Assembly (NCBI GenBank): GCA_963728925.1
Contig: CAVSMB010000005.1
Coordinates: forward strand, 123,601-187,600
Direction: 5' to 3'
Origin: JBBPZA01 sp963728925
GTDB taxonomy: Bacteria > Actinomycetota > Thermoleophilia > Solirubrobacterales > Solirubrobacteraceae
DNA length: 64,000 nucleotides
This document shows positions 1-8,868 of this stretch, piece after piece. Each line of letters opens with the position of its first letter. Position 1 is the first letter of the stretch. Position numbers and translations under genes: made by a program. Below the pieces are notes generated by a model. It did no database searches and was not told where the DNA came from. It saw only the letters and a program-made list of their open reading frames with translations.

Positions 1-292
1 CGCGGCCTCCGGGCTGCACCGGCGCCGGCCCGGACACGTGCAACAGCGCCGCTCCGCTGCTCGCGAGGCTCGCCGGGATCGCGGCGGGCAGCGTCGCCGA
101 GGTGTTGACGGCGAGGAGGTCGCCCGGGGCCAGGACCGCCGGCAGGTCGGCGACGCGGGCGTGCCGCAGGGCCCCGTCGGGAAGCGGGACGACAAGCAGG
201 CGAACCGCGTCGCGGGCGAGGCCCCGGGCCTCGGGCGGCGTGTGGGCCTCGGCGGTGGCGGGCAGCTCGCCCGCGTGCGCCGCCGTGCTCAT
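1..292 (-). CDS. QueA-like S-adenosylmethionine:tRNA ribosyltransferase-isomerase, 5' part only
   Basis: Reading the minus strand from the ATG at 292 gives an open frame to the window edge, about 97 residues. It holds the N-terminal signature of the QueA family: a PPEARGLARD stretch (about residues 20-29), then DLPAVLAPGDLLVVN and the TSATLPAAIPA segment. QueA transfers and isomerises the ribosyl moiety of SAM onto the 7-aminomethyl-7-deazaguanine tRNA base in queuosine synthesis; actinobacterial QueA-like proteins are less well defined. The 3' end lies outside the window. It is transcribed away from the IS110 element. The family call is good, the exact activity is inferred. Confidence 0.7.
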   Translation of the reverse strand, partial: MSTAAHAGELPATAEAHTPPEARGLARDAVRLLVVPLPDGALRHARVADLPAVLAPGDLLAVNTSATLPAAIPASLASSGAALLHVSGPAPVQPGGR

Positions 293-404
293 TGGTCATC
301 CTTGGTGCTGCCGGCGGTCGTCGGGAGAGCGCCAGCGGTGCTTGCCCCTCTTGAGGGCCAGCGTGAGACCAGCGCCTCCCGGCGATCCGTCGAGGTGCCC
401 TGAG

Positions 405-430
405 TGGCAACAGGGAGTTGCGCCACCCGA
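405..430 (+). ncRNA. Stem-loop in the IS110 5' region, possible part of a bridge RNA
   Basis: GTGGC (405-409) pairs with GCCAC at the far end, and AAC with GTT inside it. The internal loop contains CAGGGAGT, which also occurs at the right end of the element (1719-1726). IS110 elements are known to express a non-coding bridge RNA from their terminal non-coding region, whose loops base-pair with donor and target DNA. The loop/core match here is seen; the assignment as bridge RNA is inference. Confidence 0.3.
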
Positions 431-1726
431 GCGCCGTCAATGAGCACCCGCCACGGTACCTCGTCGCCGGCCGCAGTCAACGCCGTCGGAAGGAGGAAGT
501 CGTGGAGGATCGCTTTGCTGGCATCGACTGGGCCAGTGAGGAACACGCCTGCTGCGTCGTCGACGGCGAGGGGCGGATCGTCGAGGGCCGCCGCTTCGCC
601 CATGACGAGCGTGGCATCCGCGCGCTGTGCGCACGGCTGCTCGAGCTCGAGGTCGCCCGCGTGGCGATCGAGCGCCCGGACGGGCTGCTCACCGAGCGGC
701 TGCTCGACGCCGGCCTGCACGTGATCGCCGTGCACCCCAACCAAGTCGCCGCGATGCGCCCGCGCTTCAGCGCCGCCGGCGGCAAGACCGACAGCTTTGA
801 CAGCTTCGTGCTCGCCGAGCTGGCCCGCACCGACAGCCACCGCTTCCGTGTGCTGGTGCCCGACCGCGATCAGACCAAGGCGCTGCGCGCGCTGACCCGT
901 GCGCGCGAGGACCTCGTCGCCCACCGCGTCGCGATCGCCAACGAGCTGCGCGCCCAACTGGAAAGCTTTTGGCCCGGCGCCGCGCAGACGTTCGCCGATA
1001 TCGACAGCCCGATCGCCCTCGCGTTCCTGCGGCGCTACCCCTCGCCCGCCGACGCGCATGGCCTCGGCGAACAGCGCATGGCTCGCTTCCTCGCCCGCCA
1101 CGGCTACTGCGGCCGCCGCTCCGCCGGCGAGCTGCTCAGCCGGCTGCGCGATGCCGCCAGCGGCCGCGCCGACGTCCTGGAAACCGAGGCACGCCGCCAG
1201 ATCGTGCTCGCGCTGGTCGCCGCGCTGGAACCGATCGTTCAGCGCATCGCCGAGCTGACCAGCGAAATCCGCGCCGGACTGCTCGAGCACCCCGACGGAG
1301 CCACGTTCCAGTCGCTGTTCCGCGACCCCAAGACCGCCGTCTGCCCCGCCACCCTGCTCGCCGAGATCGGCGACTGCCGCGACCGCTACCCCACCAAAGC
1401 CGCCCTCGCCAGCGACGCCGGCCAAGCCCCCGTCGCCGTCGAGTCGGGCAAATCCAAACGCGCCCGCTTCCGCTGGGCCTGCGACCACCGCCTCCGGGCG
1501 GCCATCGCCACCATGGCCGACACCAGCCGCCGCACCAACCCCTGGGCCGCCGACATCTACACCCGCGCCCGCGCCCGCGGCTGCACCCACCCACACGCCA
1601 TCCGCATCCTCGGCCGCGCCTGGACCGGCGTCCTCTGGCGCATCTGGCAGGACGGCGACGTCTACGACCCCGCCCGCCACAACACCCTCCAGCGCCTCAC
1701 CACGCAGGAGGGTTGACACAGGGAGT
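411..1726 (+). mobile_element. IS110-family insertion sequence (approximate ends)
   Basis: One DEDD transposase fills the element. An 8-nt repeat CAGGGAGT occurs at 411-418 and again at 1719-1726, just after the transposase stop. This fits the short core repeats that bound IS110 elements, which have no terminal inverted repeats. The right boundary abuts the stop codon of the next gene (1728). The left end is less certain and could lie further left, because the 293-501 stretch is non-coding and structured. Confidence 0.6.
502..1716 (+). CDS. IS110-family DEDD transposase
   Basis: A 404-residue recombinase of the IS110 family, which combines an N-terminal RuvC-like DEDD domain with a C-terminal Transposase_20 domain carrying a catalytic serine. 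Seen here: GIDWASE with the first Asp at residue 9, the KTDSFD motif in the middle of the N-terminal half, and APVAVESGKS in the C-terminal domain with the expected Ser-Gly. The GTG at 502 is preferred over the ATG at 418 because AGGAGG (491-496) lies five bases upstream and the family begins just before the first Asp. It appears intact, so the element could be active. Confidence 0.9.
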   Translation: MEDRFAGIDWASEEHACCVVDGEGRIVEGRRFAHDERGIRALCARLLELEVARVAIERPDGLLTERLLDAGLHVIAVHPNQVAAMRPRFSAAGGKTDSFDSFVLAELARTDSHRFRVLVPDRDQTKALRALTRAREDLVAHRVAIANELRAQLESFWPGAAQTFADIDSPIALAFLRRYPSPADAHGLGEQRMARFLARHGYCGRRSAGELLSRLRDAASGRADVLETEARRQIVLALVAALEPIVQRIAELTSEIRAGLLEHPDGATFQSLFRDPKTAVCPATLLAEIGDCRDRYPTKAALASDAGQAPVAVESGKSKRARFRWACDHRLRAAIATMADTSRRTNPWAADIYTRARARGCTHPHAIRILGRAWTGVLWRIWQDGDVYDPARHNTLQRLTTQEG

Positions 1727-1727
1727 C

Positions 1728-2411
1728 TCACGCCGCCGCCGCCAGGGCCGACGCCCGGTAGCGACCGCTGGGGAGCTCGCGCTCGAGCAGCTCGAGCAGC
1801 GCCGGGACGCTGTCGGCCGGCGGCGGGCGGTCGGAGATGTCCTCGCCCGGGAACGCCTCCTGGTGCATGCGCGTGCGCATGTCGCCGGGGTCGTAGGCGT
1901 GCACGCGCAGCCCCGGGTGCTCGGCCGCGAGGACGCGCGTCAGCTGCTCGAGGGCGGCCTTAGACGCCCCGTAGCCCCCCCAGCCCTCGTAGCCCTCGAC
2001 GGCGGCGTCGGAGGTCACGTTCACGATCCGGCCGCCAGCGGGGATGAGCGGCACCGCGAGCTGCAGGAGCCGCAGCGGCGCGAGCGCGTTGACCTCCAGC
2101 ACGCGGGAGAGCGCGTCGAGCGGGTAGTGCGCAAGCGCGGGCAGCGGGCTCGGCCCGAGCGTGCTCGCGTTGTTGACGAGCGCGTCCAGGCGCCCCCCGG
2201 CGGCGTCGACCAGCGCCGTGCGGTGCCACTCGTCGGCGACGTCGCCGGCGACGGCGACGACGTCGGTCAGGTGGGCGAGCTGCGCGCGGACGTCGTGGAG
2301 GGCCTGGGCGTCGCGGCCGTCGACGACAAGCCGCCAGCCCCGGTCGGCGAGGGCGCGCGCGAGCTCGAGGCCGAGTCCCCGCGAGGCGCCGGTGATGAGA
2401 GCGGTTGGCAT
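1728..2411 (-). CDS. Short-chain dehydrogenase/reductase (SDR)
   Basis: A 227-residue classical SDR, an NAD(P)-dependent oxidoreductase with a Rossmann fold. It shows the TGASRGLG nucleotide-binding motif near the N-terminus, NNAS about residue 83, the catalytic Tyr and Lys in YGASK, and the family's usual short length. The substrate cannot be told from sequence. The stop codon lies 2 bp from the IS110 right boundary, so any gene formerly downstream has been separated. It is the last gene of a minus-strand group that follows the two-component system. Confidence 0.85.
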   Translation of the reverse strand: MPTALITGASRGLGLELARALADRGWRLVVDGRDAQALHDVRAQLAHLTDVVAVAGDVADEWHRTALVDAAGGRLDALVNNASTLGPSPLPALAHYPLDALSRVLEVNALAPLRLLQLAVPLIPAGGRIVNVTSDAAVEGYEGWGGYGASKAALEQLTRVLAAEHPGLRVHAYDPGDMRTRMHQEAFPGEDISDRPPPADSVPALLELLERELPSGRYRASALAAAA

Positions 2412-2483
2412 GGCGCTGACGCTAGGCGCGCCTGCCTCGCGCCACCATCGGAAATCCGGGCTAGGCCGAGGGGCGTAGGCGAC

Positions 2484-3134
2484 CTACGGAGCGTCCACCA
2501 GCCCCTCGCGGACCGCGTGCAGCGCGGCCTGGGTGCGGTCGGTGACCCCGAGCTTTCGCAGCACGTTGGACACGTGGACCTTGACGGTCGCCTCGGAGAT
2601 CCCCAACTCGCGCGCGATGCGCTTGTTCGACAGCCCGCGCGCGATCTCGGCGAGGACGTCGCGCTCGCGCGCCGTGAGGGGGTCGCCGTCCTGCACGCTG
2701 GTCAGGCGTGGACCGGCGACCTCCTCCATCAGCCGCGCCGCGACCGCGGGGTGGAGCAGCGCCTCACCCTCGTGCACGGTGCGGATCGCGCGGACCAGGT
2801 CGTTGGGGCCGACGTCCTTGAGCAGGTAGCCCGCCGCGCCGGCGCGGACGGCGGGCAGGACCTTGTCGTCGTCCAGGAAGCTCGTCAGCGCGATGACGCG
2901 CGTGGCCGGCGAGCGCTGCGCGATGCGGCCGATGGCCTCGACCCCGTCGACGCCGGGCATCACGAGGTCCATGAGCACGACGTCCGGGTCGAGGTCGAGC
3001 GCCGCCGCCACCGCCTGCTCGCCGTCGGCGACGTCGCCGACGACCTCGACGTCCTCCTGGAGCTCGAGGAACGTGCGCAGGCCCTGGCGAACGACCGCGT
3101 GGTCGTCGGCGATCAGCACCCGGATCGCCGTCAC
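2484..3134 (-). CDS. NarL/FixJ-family response regulator
   Basis: A 216-residue DNA-binding response regulator. The receiver domain (about 1-125) has DD at 10-11, the phospho-acceptor Asp56 in LMDLVMPG and the conserved Lys106 in YLLKD. A LuxR-type helix-turn-helix (about 150-210) carries LTARERDVLAEIARG and the SEATVKVHVSNVLRKL recognition-helix region. The GTG start overlaps the stop of the upstream kinase by GTGA, which shows translational coupling and makes the kinase its cognate partner. Its target genes are unknown. Confidence 0.93.
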   Translation of the reverse strand: MTAIRVLIADDHAVVRQGLRTFLELQEDVEVVGDVADGEQAVAAALDLDPDVVLMDLVMPGVDGVEAIGRIAQRSPATRVIALTSFLDDDKVLPAVRAGAAGYLLKDVGPNDLVRAIRTVHEGEALLHPAVAARLMEEVAGPRLTSVQDGDPLTARERDVLAEIARGLSNKRIARELGISEATVKVHVSNVLRKLGVTDRTQAALHAVREGLVDAP

Positions 3135-4261
3135 GCCGGCACCCGCAGCGAGATCGTCGTGCCGCGTCCCGGCGCCGAGCGGATCGACAGCGTCCCGGAG
3201 AGCGCCTGGGCGCGCTCCTCCATCGAGGTGAGGCCGAGGCTTCGCGAGCGCGACGCCGCCTCGCCGGGGTCGAAGCCGATGCCGTCGTCTCCGACCACGA
3301 GGGCGACGCCGTCGTCGTCCTCGCGCAGGCGTACCTCGACGGTCGCCGCCGCCGCGTGCCTGAGCGCGTTCTGGAGCGCCTCCTGCGCGATCTTGAAGAC
3401 CTCCTCGTCCACCCCGGGGCGAACGCGCGCCGACCCCTCGGCCTCGAGCTCGATGCGCCGCCGGTGCACGCGGCGCAGCATCTCCACGTGCTTGCCAAGC
3501 GCGGCGGCGAGCCCGTCGCTCTCGATCGCCGCCGGGCGCAGCTGGAACACGAGCGAGCGCAGCTCGCCGATGGCGTCCTGGGCGAGCTCCTGCAGTCGCT
3601 CGACCTGCCCGCGCGCCTGCGCCGGCGAGCGGTCGAGCAGGGTCGACGCCGACTGGGCGGCGAGCGCGATCCCGAAGAGCTTCTGCACGACCGAGTCGTG
3701 GAGGTCGCGGGCGAGGCGGTTGCGCTCCTCGATGGCGCTCAGCTCGCGGCTGCGCTCGTAGAGGCGGGTGTTCTCGATGGCGATCGCCGCGTGGGCCGCG
3801 AGCATCTCGATCAGACGCTGATCCTGCGCGCTGAACTGATCGGCGCCCTCCTTGTCGGTCAGGTAGAAGGCGCCGGCGATGCCGTCGTGGGCGACGATCG
3901 GAACGCCCAGGAACGAGCCCATCGAGGGGTGAGCGGACGGCCACCACCCGCGAAAGCGGGGATGCCGCCGGATGTCCGGGGTGCGCAGCGAGGCGTCGGA
4001 CTCGAGCATCGCGCCGAGCAGGCCGTGGGTGCGGGGCAGCGGGCCCATCGCGGCGACCTGCGCCTCGGTCATGCCGGCGGTGATGAACTGCGCGAAGTTG
4101 CCCTCGCCGTCGGGGAGGCCGACCGCGGCGTACCGGGCGCCGGCGAGCTGGCGGGCCACCTCCACGATGCGCGCCAGCAGGCCCTCGACCGAGCGCTCGG
4201 CCGTGACCGCGAGCACGGCATCGCTCATCGCGTCGAGCGCGGCGGTCGCGCGATCGGTCAT
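3131..4261 (-). CDS. GAF-domain sensor histidine kinase (HisKA_3 type)
   Basis: A 376-residue soluble histidine kinase. An N-terminal GAF-like sensor (about 20-165) is followed by the HisKA_3 dimerisation segment, with His188 in RNRLARDLHDS, and a HATPase_c domain showing GDDGIGFD and the glycine-rich GLTSMEERA box. No membrane segment is seen, so it probably senses a cytoplasmic signal or bound ligand, as in DevS/NreB-like kinases. It phosphorylates the response regulator encoded immediately downstream with a 4-bp overlap. The ligand is unknown. Confidence 0.92.
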   Translation of the reverse strand: MTDRATAALDAMSDAVLAVTAERSVEGLLARIVEVARQLAGARYAAVGLPDGEGNFAQFITAGMTEAQVAAMGPLPRTHGLLGAMLESDASLRTPDIRRHPRFRGWWPSAHPSMGSFLGVPIVAHDGIAGAFYLTDKEGADQFSAQDQRLIEMLAAHAAIAIENTRLYERSRELSAIEERNRLARDLHDSVVQKLFGIALAAQSASTLLDRSPAQARGQVERLQELAQDAIGELRSLVFQLRPAAIESDGLAAALGKHVEMLRRVHRRRIELEAEGSARVRPGVDEEVFKIAQEALQNALRHAAAATVEVRLREDDDGVALVVGDDGIGFDPGEAASRSRSLGLTSMEERAQALSGTLSIRSAPGRGTTISLRVPA

Positions 4262-4429
4262 GGCGCCGCAACCATAGGTCGCGCCGCCGGGCGGCGCATC
4301 GGAAGGTCGGCCTAGTCCGTTGGGCGTAGCCGGCCCGGCGCCGGCCGATCGTCGGCGTCTCCCCTCCCGACCCGCGAGCGCCGCGGCCCGCGGCGCAGAG
4401 CTCTCCTGCTAACGTTCTCGCGGTACGGT

Positions 4430-4444
4430 CGGACTGAAAGTCCG
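4430..4444 (+). promoter_or_regulatory. Hairpin in the cold-shock gene leader
   Basis: CGGACT (4430-4435) pairs perfectly with AGTCCG (4439-4444) across a three-base loop. It lies about 90 bp before the csp start. Long structured 5' leaders are usual for cold-shock genes and control mRNA stability and translation. The hairpin is seen; its role is inferred. Confidence 0.35.
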
Positions 4445-4534
4445 GCGCAAGTTGTGCCAGCGCCCGCAGTGGTCGCCCGAAGGGCATCTTCCGCGTTCGC
4501 CGCACGAAACCCCCCGTGGAGGACTAGCGAAATC

Positions 4535-4738
4535 ATGCCCACCGGAACCGTCAAGTGGTTCAGCGACGACAAGGGCTTTGGCTTCATCACGCCCGACGAG
4601 CCGGGCAAGGACCTGTTCGTGCACCACTCCGGCATCCTGTCCGACGGCTACCGCTCCCTCGCCGAGGGCGCGAAGGTCAGCTACGAGTCAGAGGCCGGGC
4701 CCAAGGGCCCCAAGGCCGTCAACGTGCAGGTCGTCTGA
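4535..4738 (+). CDS. Cold-shock protein (CspA family)
   Basis: A 67-residue single OB-fold RNA/DNA chaperone. The RNP1 motif KGFGFI (about 15-20) and RNP2-like LFVHH (about 30-34) give the aromatic nucleic-acid-binding surface, and the start TGTVKWF is typical. The ATG at 4535 is chosen because GGAGGA (4518-4523) precedes it and homologues begin there. It sits alone on the plus strand, divergent from the kinase, with a long leader. A small ORF starts one base after its stop. Confidence 0.95.
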   Translation: MPTGTVKWFSDDKGFGFITPDEPGKDLFVHHSGILSDGYRSLAEGAKVSYESEAGPKGPKAVNVQVV

Positions 4739-4739
4739 G

Positions 4740-4904
4740 GTGCCGCCCCGCTCAACTCGCGAGCGCGAGGCCGAGCGCCGGCGTCTGAAGCTCGAGCACG
4801 TCGAGGAGCAGATCCGCAGCGGGTCGCTCACCGTGCGACAGATGACGCCCGAGGAGCGCGCACGTCTCCTCAAGCCGTCTGTCGAGCGCCGCGGCTCCCG
4901 CTGA
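4740..4904 (+). CDS. Small hypothetical protein downstream of csp
   Basis: A 54-residue, highly charged frame starting with GTG one base after the csp stop, so probably translated from the same mRNA. It is rich in Arg and Glu and predicted helical, with a central segment SGSLTVRQMTPEERARL. No cysteines, membrane segment or known domain is visible. The spacing argues that it is real and co-regulated with csp; the function is unknown. Confidence 0.55.
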   Translation: MPPRSTREREAERRRLKLEHVEEQIRSGSLTVRQMTPEERARLLKPSVERRGSR

Positions 4905-4997
4905 ATCTTGGAGCACGGTGGCGGCGGCCTCCGGGCCGCCGCCACTGGCTTCCCTCCTTCTCGGCGATGCTTGTCGGAGCGCGAGGTGCAACGGCGC

Positions 4998-6848
4998 TCA
5001 TCTGATCTTCACATCCGCCGTCACGACGTACTCGTCGAAGTCCGAGACGCGCGAGGTGAGCCGCACGCGCCAGTCGCCCGGCACCCCGAACGTCGCGCCG
5101 TCGACGATGAAGTGCCCAGGCCCCGCCCTGCGCACGGACTGCTTCAGCGGCCCGAGTCGCTTCTCGGGCAGCGCGAGCGTCACCGTGAGCTCCTTGGTCC
5201 GGTCCCACGGCTGACCGGTGCGCCGGTCGGTCAGGTAGAGGTGCATGTCGCTGGGGCCGACGCGCGCCGGATCGACCGTGAGCTGCGCGTCGGCCGGCCC
5301 CAGGGCCTTGGTCACCTCGGCCGGTCCGATCGGGGCGCCGGCCATGTAGGCGGGCGCGTAGCCGACCAGCGCGGCGGTGACCCCAAGCACGACGGCGAGG
5401 AGAGCGACCTCCGCGCGAACCACGCGGCGAAGGAGCACCCCGGCCCGGCCCGGCGTCTCGCCGCCGGCGGCCAGCCGCATCAGCGCCGGAACCGAGACCC
5501 GGCGGTTGTAGGCCCCCAGCGGAATCAGCAGCGACACCAGCAGCGCCGACTTGACGAGGACCGCGCGACCGAACGCCGTCGAGGCGAGCTCGTCGATCGC
5601 GCGCACCTCGATCAGTCCCTGGATCACGCCGGTGAGGAGGAGCGCCGCGACGGCCAGCCCGGCGAGCGTCGAGAAGCGAGCGAGGGTCGCGGCGAGCAGC
5701 CGCGTACGATCGGCGCCCTCGAGGGCCCGGGTCGCCACCGGCAGCGCGGCAAGGAGCACGACCAGCCCGCCCGCCCAGACGCTCATCGAGAGGACGTGGA
5801 CGACGTTGGCGGGAACGCCGAGCCACGACGGCGAGGTCACGCTCGCATGACCGGCCAGCGCGGACGAGATCACGAGGAAGGCCAGTGGAACCGACAGCAG
5901 GGCGACGCTCGCGCGGTCGCCGGCGCGGGCGGGCAGAGCGAGCCCGGTCGCCCCGACCGAGGCTGAGCGCAGCACCGGCCGCCGCGCGGGGGCGAGGCTG
6001 ACCTGCGCGGCAACGGCGAGGAGTACCCATGCCACGAGTCGCAGCCCCCACACGGTGCCGAAGCGCGTGCCGAGCACCTCATCGATCACGGACACGTCGA
6101 GCGCTGAGGAGAGCGACGAGCCTCGAGCCGTGGCGCCCTGGAACACGAGACCCAGCGCCGCTGTCGCAGCGCCCGCCGCCGCCGCCCACCGCAGCAGCGA
6201 TCGTAGGCGATGGGCGAACGCCTCGGAGGCCGACCGCCAGCGCTCGCCGCCGCCTGCCACTGCGGCCAGCCCCGGCAGCCACACCGCGAACAGGAAGACG
6301 ACACCACCGACCGCAGTCGCTATCGAGGCGTACTGCAGGCCGCGCACGACGCCGAAGCCGACCTGAGTCGCCGGGCCCGTCGAGCCTCGCCGAGCGAGCA
6401 GATCGGACACCGTCGCGCCGCTCCGGCCCGCGCGGCCGACCGAGAACACGGCCCCGCCTGAGACGGGATGACTGTCAGCCGAGATGATCCGGTAGGTCGC
6501 GGTATAGGTGCCCTTCGGCAAACCGGGCCGCAACCTCACCGCGATACGGTCGCCCGCCCCGACCGGGTGGAACGCCTGGCCCCGCTGGATCTCGGCGCCC
6601 TTGGCGTCGTACACGCGGACAGCCCCGAAGCTGCTCTCGACGGTCTCGGAGAAGCGAAAGACGATCTGCGCGGGCTGCGCGGAGAGCACCTGCCCGGAGG
6701 ACGGGACGGTCCCCTCGAGCTGTGCGTGCGCGGAGGCCGGCGGCGCGCTCGCGAGCGCGGCGGCGAAGAGTGCGCCGACCAGGACGAGAAGGCGGCGCCG
6801 AGCGCTCAGCGGACCTTCCCCCCGCGCTGTGCGGCCGGTGCGGCGCAC
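4998..6848 (-). CDS. CopC-CopD fusion copper-resistance/uptake protein
   Basis: About 616 residues. A signal peptide ending in APPASAHA exposes an N-terminal His, the first Cu(II) ligand of CopC. The CopC beta-barrel follows (IVFRFSETVE, then ISADSHPVSG with further His ligand candidates), and then a polytopic CopD-like membrane domain of about eight helices, with GHAS and VHVLSMSVWAGG. A periplasmic C-terminal domain of about 110 residues follows. The GTG at 6848, 14 bp after the upstream stop, is the first plausible start; a non-canonical CTG at 6812 is an alternative. With YcnI nearby, copper handling at the envelope is likely. Confidence 0.88.
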   Translation of the reverse strand: MRRTGRTARGEGPLSARRRLLVLVGALFAAALASAPPASAHAQLEGTVPSSGQVLSAQPAQIVFRFSETVESSFGAVRVYDAKGAEIQRGQAFHPVGAGDRIAVRLRPGLPKGTYTATYRIISADSHPVSGGAVFSVGRAGRSGATVSDLLARRGSTGPATQVGFGVVRGLQYASIATAVGGVVFLFAVWLPGLAAVAGGGERWRSASEAFAHRLRSLLRWAAAAGAATAALGLVFQGATARGSSLSSALDVSVIDEVLGTRFGTVWGLRLVAWVLLAVAAQVSLAPARRPVLRSASVGATGLALPARAGDRASVALLSVPLAFLVISSALAGHASVTSPSWLGVPANVVHVLSMSVWAGGLVVLLAALPVATRALEGADRTRLLAATLARFSTLAGLAVAALLLTGVIQGLIEVRAIDELASTAFGRAVLVKSALLVSLLIPLGAYNRRVSVPALMRLAAGGETPGRAGVLLRRVVRAEVALLAVVLGVTAALVGYAPAYMAGAPIGPAEVTKALGPADAQLTVDPARVGPSDMHLYLTDRRTGQPWDRTKELTVTLALPEKRLGPLKQSVRRAGPGHFIVDGATFGVPGDWRVRLTSRVSDFDEYVVTADVKIR

Positions 6849-6861
6849 GGAAGTGCGACGG

Positions 6862-8046
6862 CTACGGCGGGACCGTTCGCGCGAGGAACGCGCGGACGCG
6901 CGTGTCGTAGCGCCGCGGGTCCACGTTCCACGCCTCGACGTGCCCCGCCCCCGCAACGCGGTAGTAGGTCACGCTGCGCGGAAGGGCGCGCGCGAAGGCG
7001 TCCGAGGACGAGATCGGCACGGTCTGGTCCTCGGTCCCGTGGAAGAGCAGGATCGGCATGCGGAACTCGCGCGCCCGGGCGACCTGGTCGAAGGCCTCCC
7101 AGTCGAAGCCGATGCGCACCGACACCGCCCATTGCGTCGTCGTCGCCAGGAAGGCCGGGAGCCCGCGCTCGGAGGCCTGGAGCGACAGGACCGCGCGCCA
7201 GTCGAGCACGGGAGCGTCGAGGATCAGCGCGCGCACCCGGGCGGCGAGCGGTGACTCGTGCACGAACTGCGAGACGATCGCGCCGCCCATCGAGTCGCCG
7301 AGCACGACGAGCGATCGCGCGCCCCGTCGCACCGCGTAGCGCGCCGCGGCGTCGACGTCGCGCCACTCGGTCGCGCCGAGGTGCAGCAGGCCGTCCTTGC
7401 TGGAAGGCGCGCCGGGATCGTTGCGGTAGGCGATGAGCAGCGTCGGCAGGCCGGCGGCGCGCAGCGTGCCGAGCACGCGAAGGCCCTCGGCGCGCGTCAC
7501 GTTGTGGCCGTGCACGAAGATCGCCCACGTGCCGCGAGGCCCGGCCACCCGCCAGGCGGGCATCGGGCCGAGCTGCGATGCAAAGCGGATCGACCGATAC
7601 GGGATGCCGCGTGCCGCCCGCGGGTTGGTGGCCCACACCCCCGCGTCGAACGCGACCTTCGTGCCCTTCTCCAGGCGGCCGCGGAGCGAGGTGACACGGC
7701 GTGTCACCTCGCCCCCGACGTCTGACTCGATGTCCCGGGCGATCGCGTGCCCACCGGCGAAGTCCAGGCCGTAGAGGCCAGGTCGAGCGCTGGCCTCGCT
7801 GCGCTCGAAGCCGACCACCCCACTGCCACCGCGCTCGCGCACGGCGACGCGCTCGACGGCGATCCCGTAGGGCCCCGTCGAGTGGTCGGGATCGAGCAGC
7901 CTCGAGGAGAACATCCAGCTCGCCGCCGTGACGCCGGCCACCGCGATCAAAGCCAGCACCAGCGCCGCGGCGAGGACGATCAGCCAGCGACGCCGGCGAC
8001 GACCCGGCCACCGCGATCCGGTCGTGGACGCGCGGGTCGTCGGCAT
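6862..8046 (-). CDS. Membrane-anchored alpha/beta hydrolase
   Basis: A 394-residue protein with an Arg-rich N-terminus and one membrane segment (about 21-44), then a serine-hydrolase domain outside the membrane. The triad is visible: Ser in GDSMGG, Asp in GTEDQTVP and His in GAGHVEAW, with an oxyanion-loop HGHN. The form resembles the BAAT/peptidase S9-like clade; the substrate is unknown. It lies 13 bp upstream of the CopC-CopD gene on the same strand, so the two are probably co-transcribed, but a direct role in copper handling is not established. Confidence 0.85.
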   Translation of the reverse strand: MPTTRASTTGSRWPGRRRRRWLIVLAAALVLALIAVAGVTAASWMFSSRLLDPDHSTGPYGIAVERVAVRERGGSGVVGFERSEASARPGLYGLDFAGGHAIARDIESDVGGEVTRRVTSLRGRLEKGTKVAFDAGVWATNPRAARGIPYRSIRFASQLGPMPAWRVAGPRGTWAIFVHGHNVTRAEGLRVLGTLRAAGLPTLLIAYRNDPGAPSSKDGLLHLGATEWRDVDAAARYAVRRGARSLVVLGDSMGGAIVSQFVHESPLAARVRALILDAPVLDWRAVLSLQASERGLPAFLATTTQWAVSVRIGFDWEAFDQVARAREFRMPILLFHGTEDQTVPISSSDAFARALPRSVTYYRVAGAGHVEAWNVDPRRYDTRVRAFLARTVPP

Positions 8047-8169
8047 GCGCCCATCGTCTTCGGTCGGTGCCTCCCGCGCGCACCCGGTGCGTGCGATCTC
8101 CCCGCGCTGGCGTCGGCCGCGGACAGATGATCGACGCGACCGGTGGTCCGTGGCCGGGCCGCGTCACGG

Positions 8170-8868
8170 CTACCACACCTCCTTCGCGCCCGGCTCACCC
8201 TGCGCGGGCGCTGCCGACGCCTGCCGCATCCGGCGGTGCATCAGCGTGACGCTCAGCCCGATCGTGGCCACGAGGACCAAGGCCACGACCGGCCACGCCC
8301 AGCCCGGGACACCCGCGCCCGTGCTGCCGACCCAGTACAGCGACCCGTCGATCGCGCCGGCCCGCGCGCCGACGCGCAGCGGCACCCTGTAGTCGAACAC
8401 CTCGGTCCGCTTGCTCTCGTCCTTGACCGCCGCCGGGGTGCCCTTGGCCATCCAGTGCATCCGGTGGTCGTGCCACTGGAAGCGGCCCGTCTTGTCGACC
8501 ACAGTCCATTGCGGCGGCGCCTTGGGGTTCGCCGTCGCGGGCACCTTCGCGCCCGCGAGCCGCTCCGTGTTCAGGTAGGTCGCGGGCGAGCGGGCGTTCG
8601 TCTGCACGCTCCCGTTCGCGAGCAGACGCGCGTAAGGCTCGCCGTTGTAGCCGTAGATCGTCACGTCGCGGCCGGAGTTGTTGATCAGCTCGAAGCGGTC
8701 GTCGCCGTTGAGCACGTTGACCTCCAGCCCCCGGATCCGCGGGGCCACGTCGCGCACCTGCGAGCTGAAGTTCGGGTTGCCGGCGTGCCCCGGCGCGGGC
8801 GCGGCGACCACGAGCGTCACCGCGACCCCGACGAGGACGACCGCGACGCCGTTGCGCAGCGGGTTCAC
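8170..8868 (-). CDS. Secreted/membrane hypothetical protein of the YcnI-CopC locus
   Basis: A 232-residue protein with an N-terminal signal or anchor (about 5-28), an extracytoplasmic beta-rich domain of about 150 residues and one C-terminal membrane helix (about 185-207) followed by a short basic tail. The outer domain contains HDHRMHW, a His/Met cluster that could bind copper; this is inference. The GTG start overlaps the YcnI stop by GTGA, so it is translationally coupled to a copper-associated gene. No known family was recognised. Confidence 0.8.
   Translation of the reverse strand: MNPLRNGVAVVLVGVAVTLVVAAPAPGHAGNPNFSSQVRDVAPRIRGLEVNVLNGDDRFELINNSGRDVTIYGYNGEPYARLLANGSVQTNARSPATYLNTERLAGAKVPATANPKAPPQWTVVDKTGRFQWHDHRMHWMAKGTPAAVKDESKRTEVFDYRVPLRVGARAGAIDGSLYWVGSTGAGVPGWAWPVVALVLVATIGLSVTLMHRRMRQASAAPAQGEPGAKEVW

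Noticed and set aside
289..1731. 480-codon minus-strand frame opposite the IS110 transposase
   Set aside because: Antisense shadow of a clearly assigned DEDD transposase, with Gly/Ala/Val-rich composition and no domain.
969..3761. 930-codon plus-strand open frame
   Set aside because: Arg/Pro/His-rich shadow across the IS110, SDR, regulator and kinase genes. It arises from GC-rich third positions.
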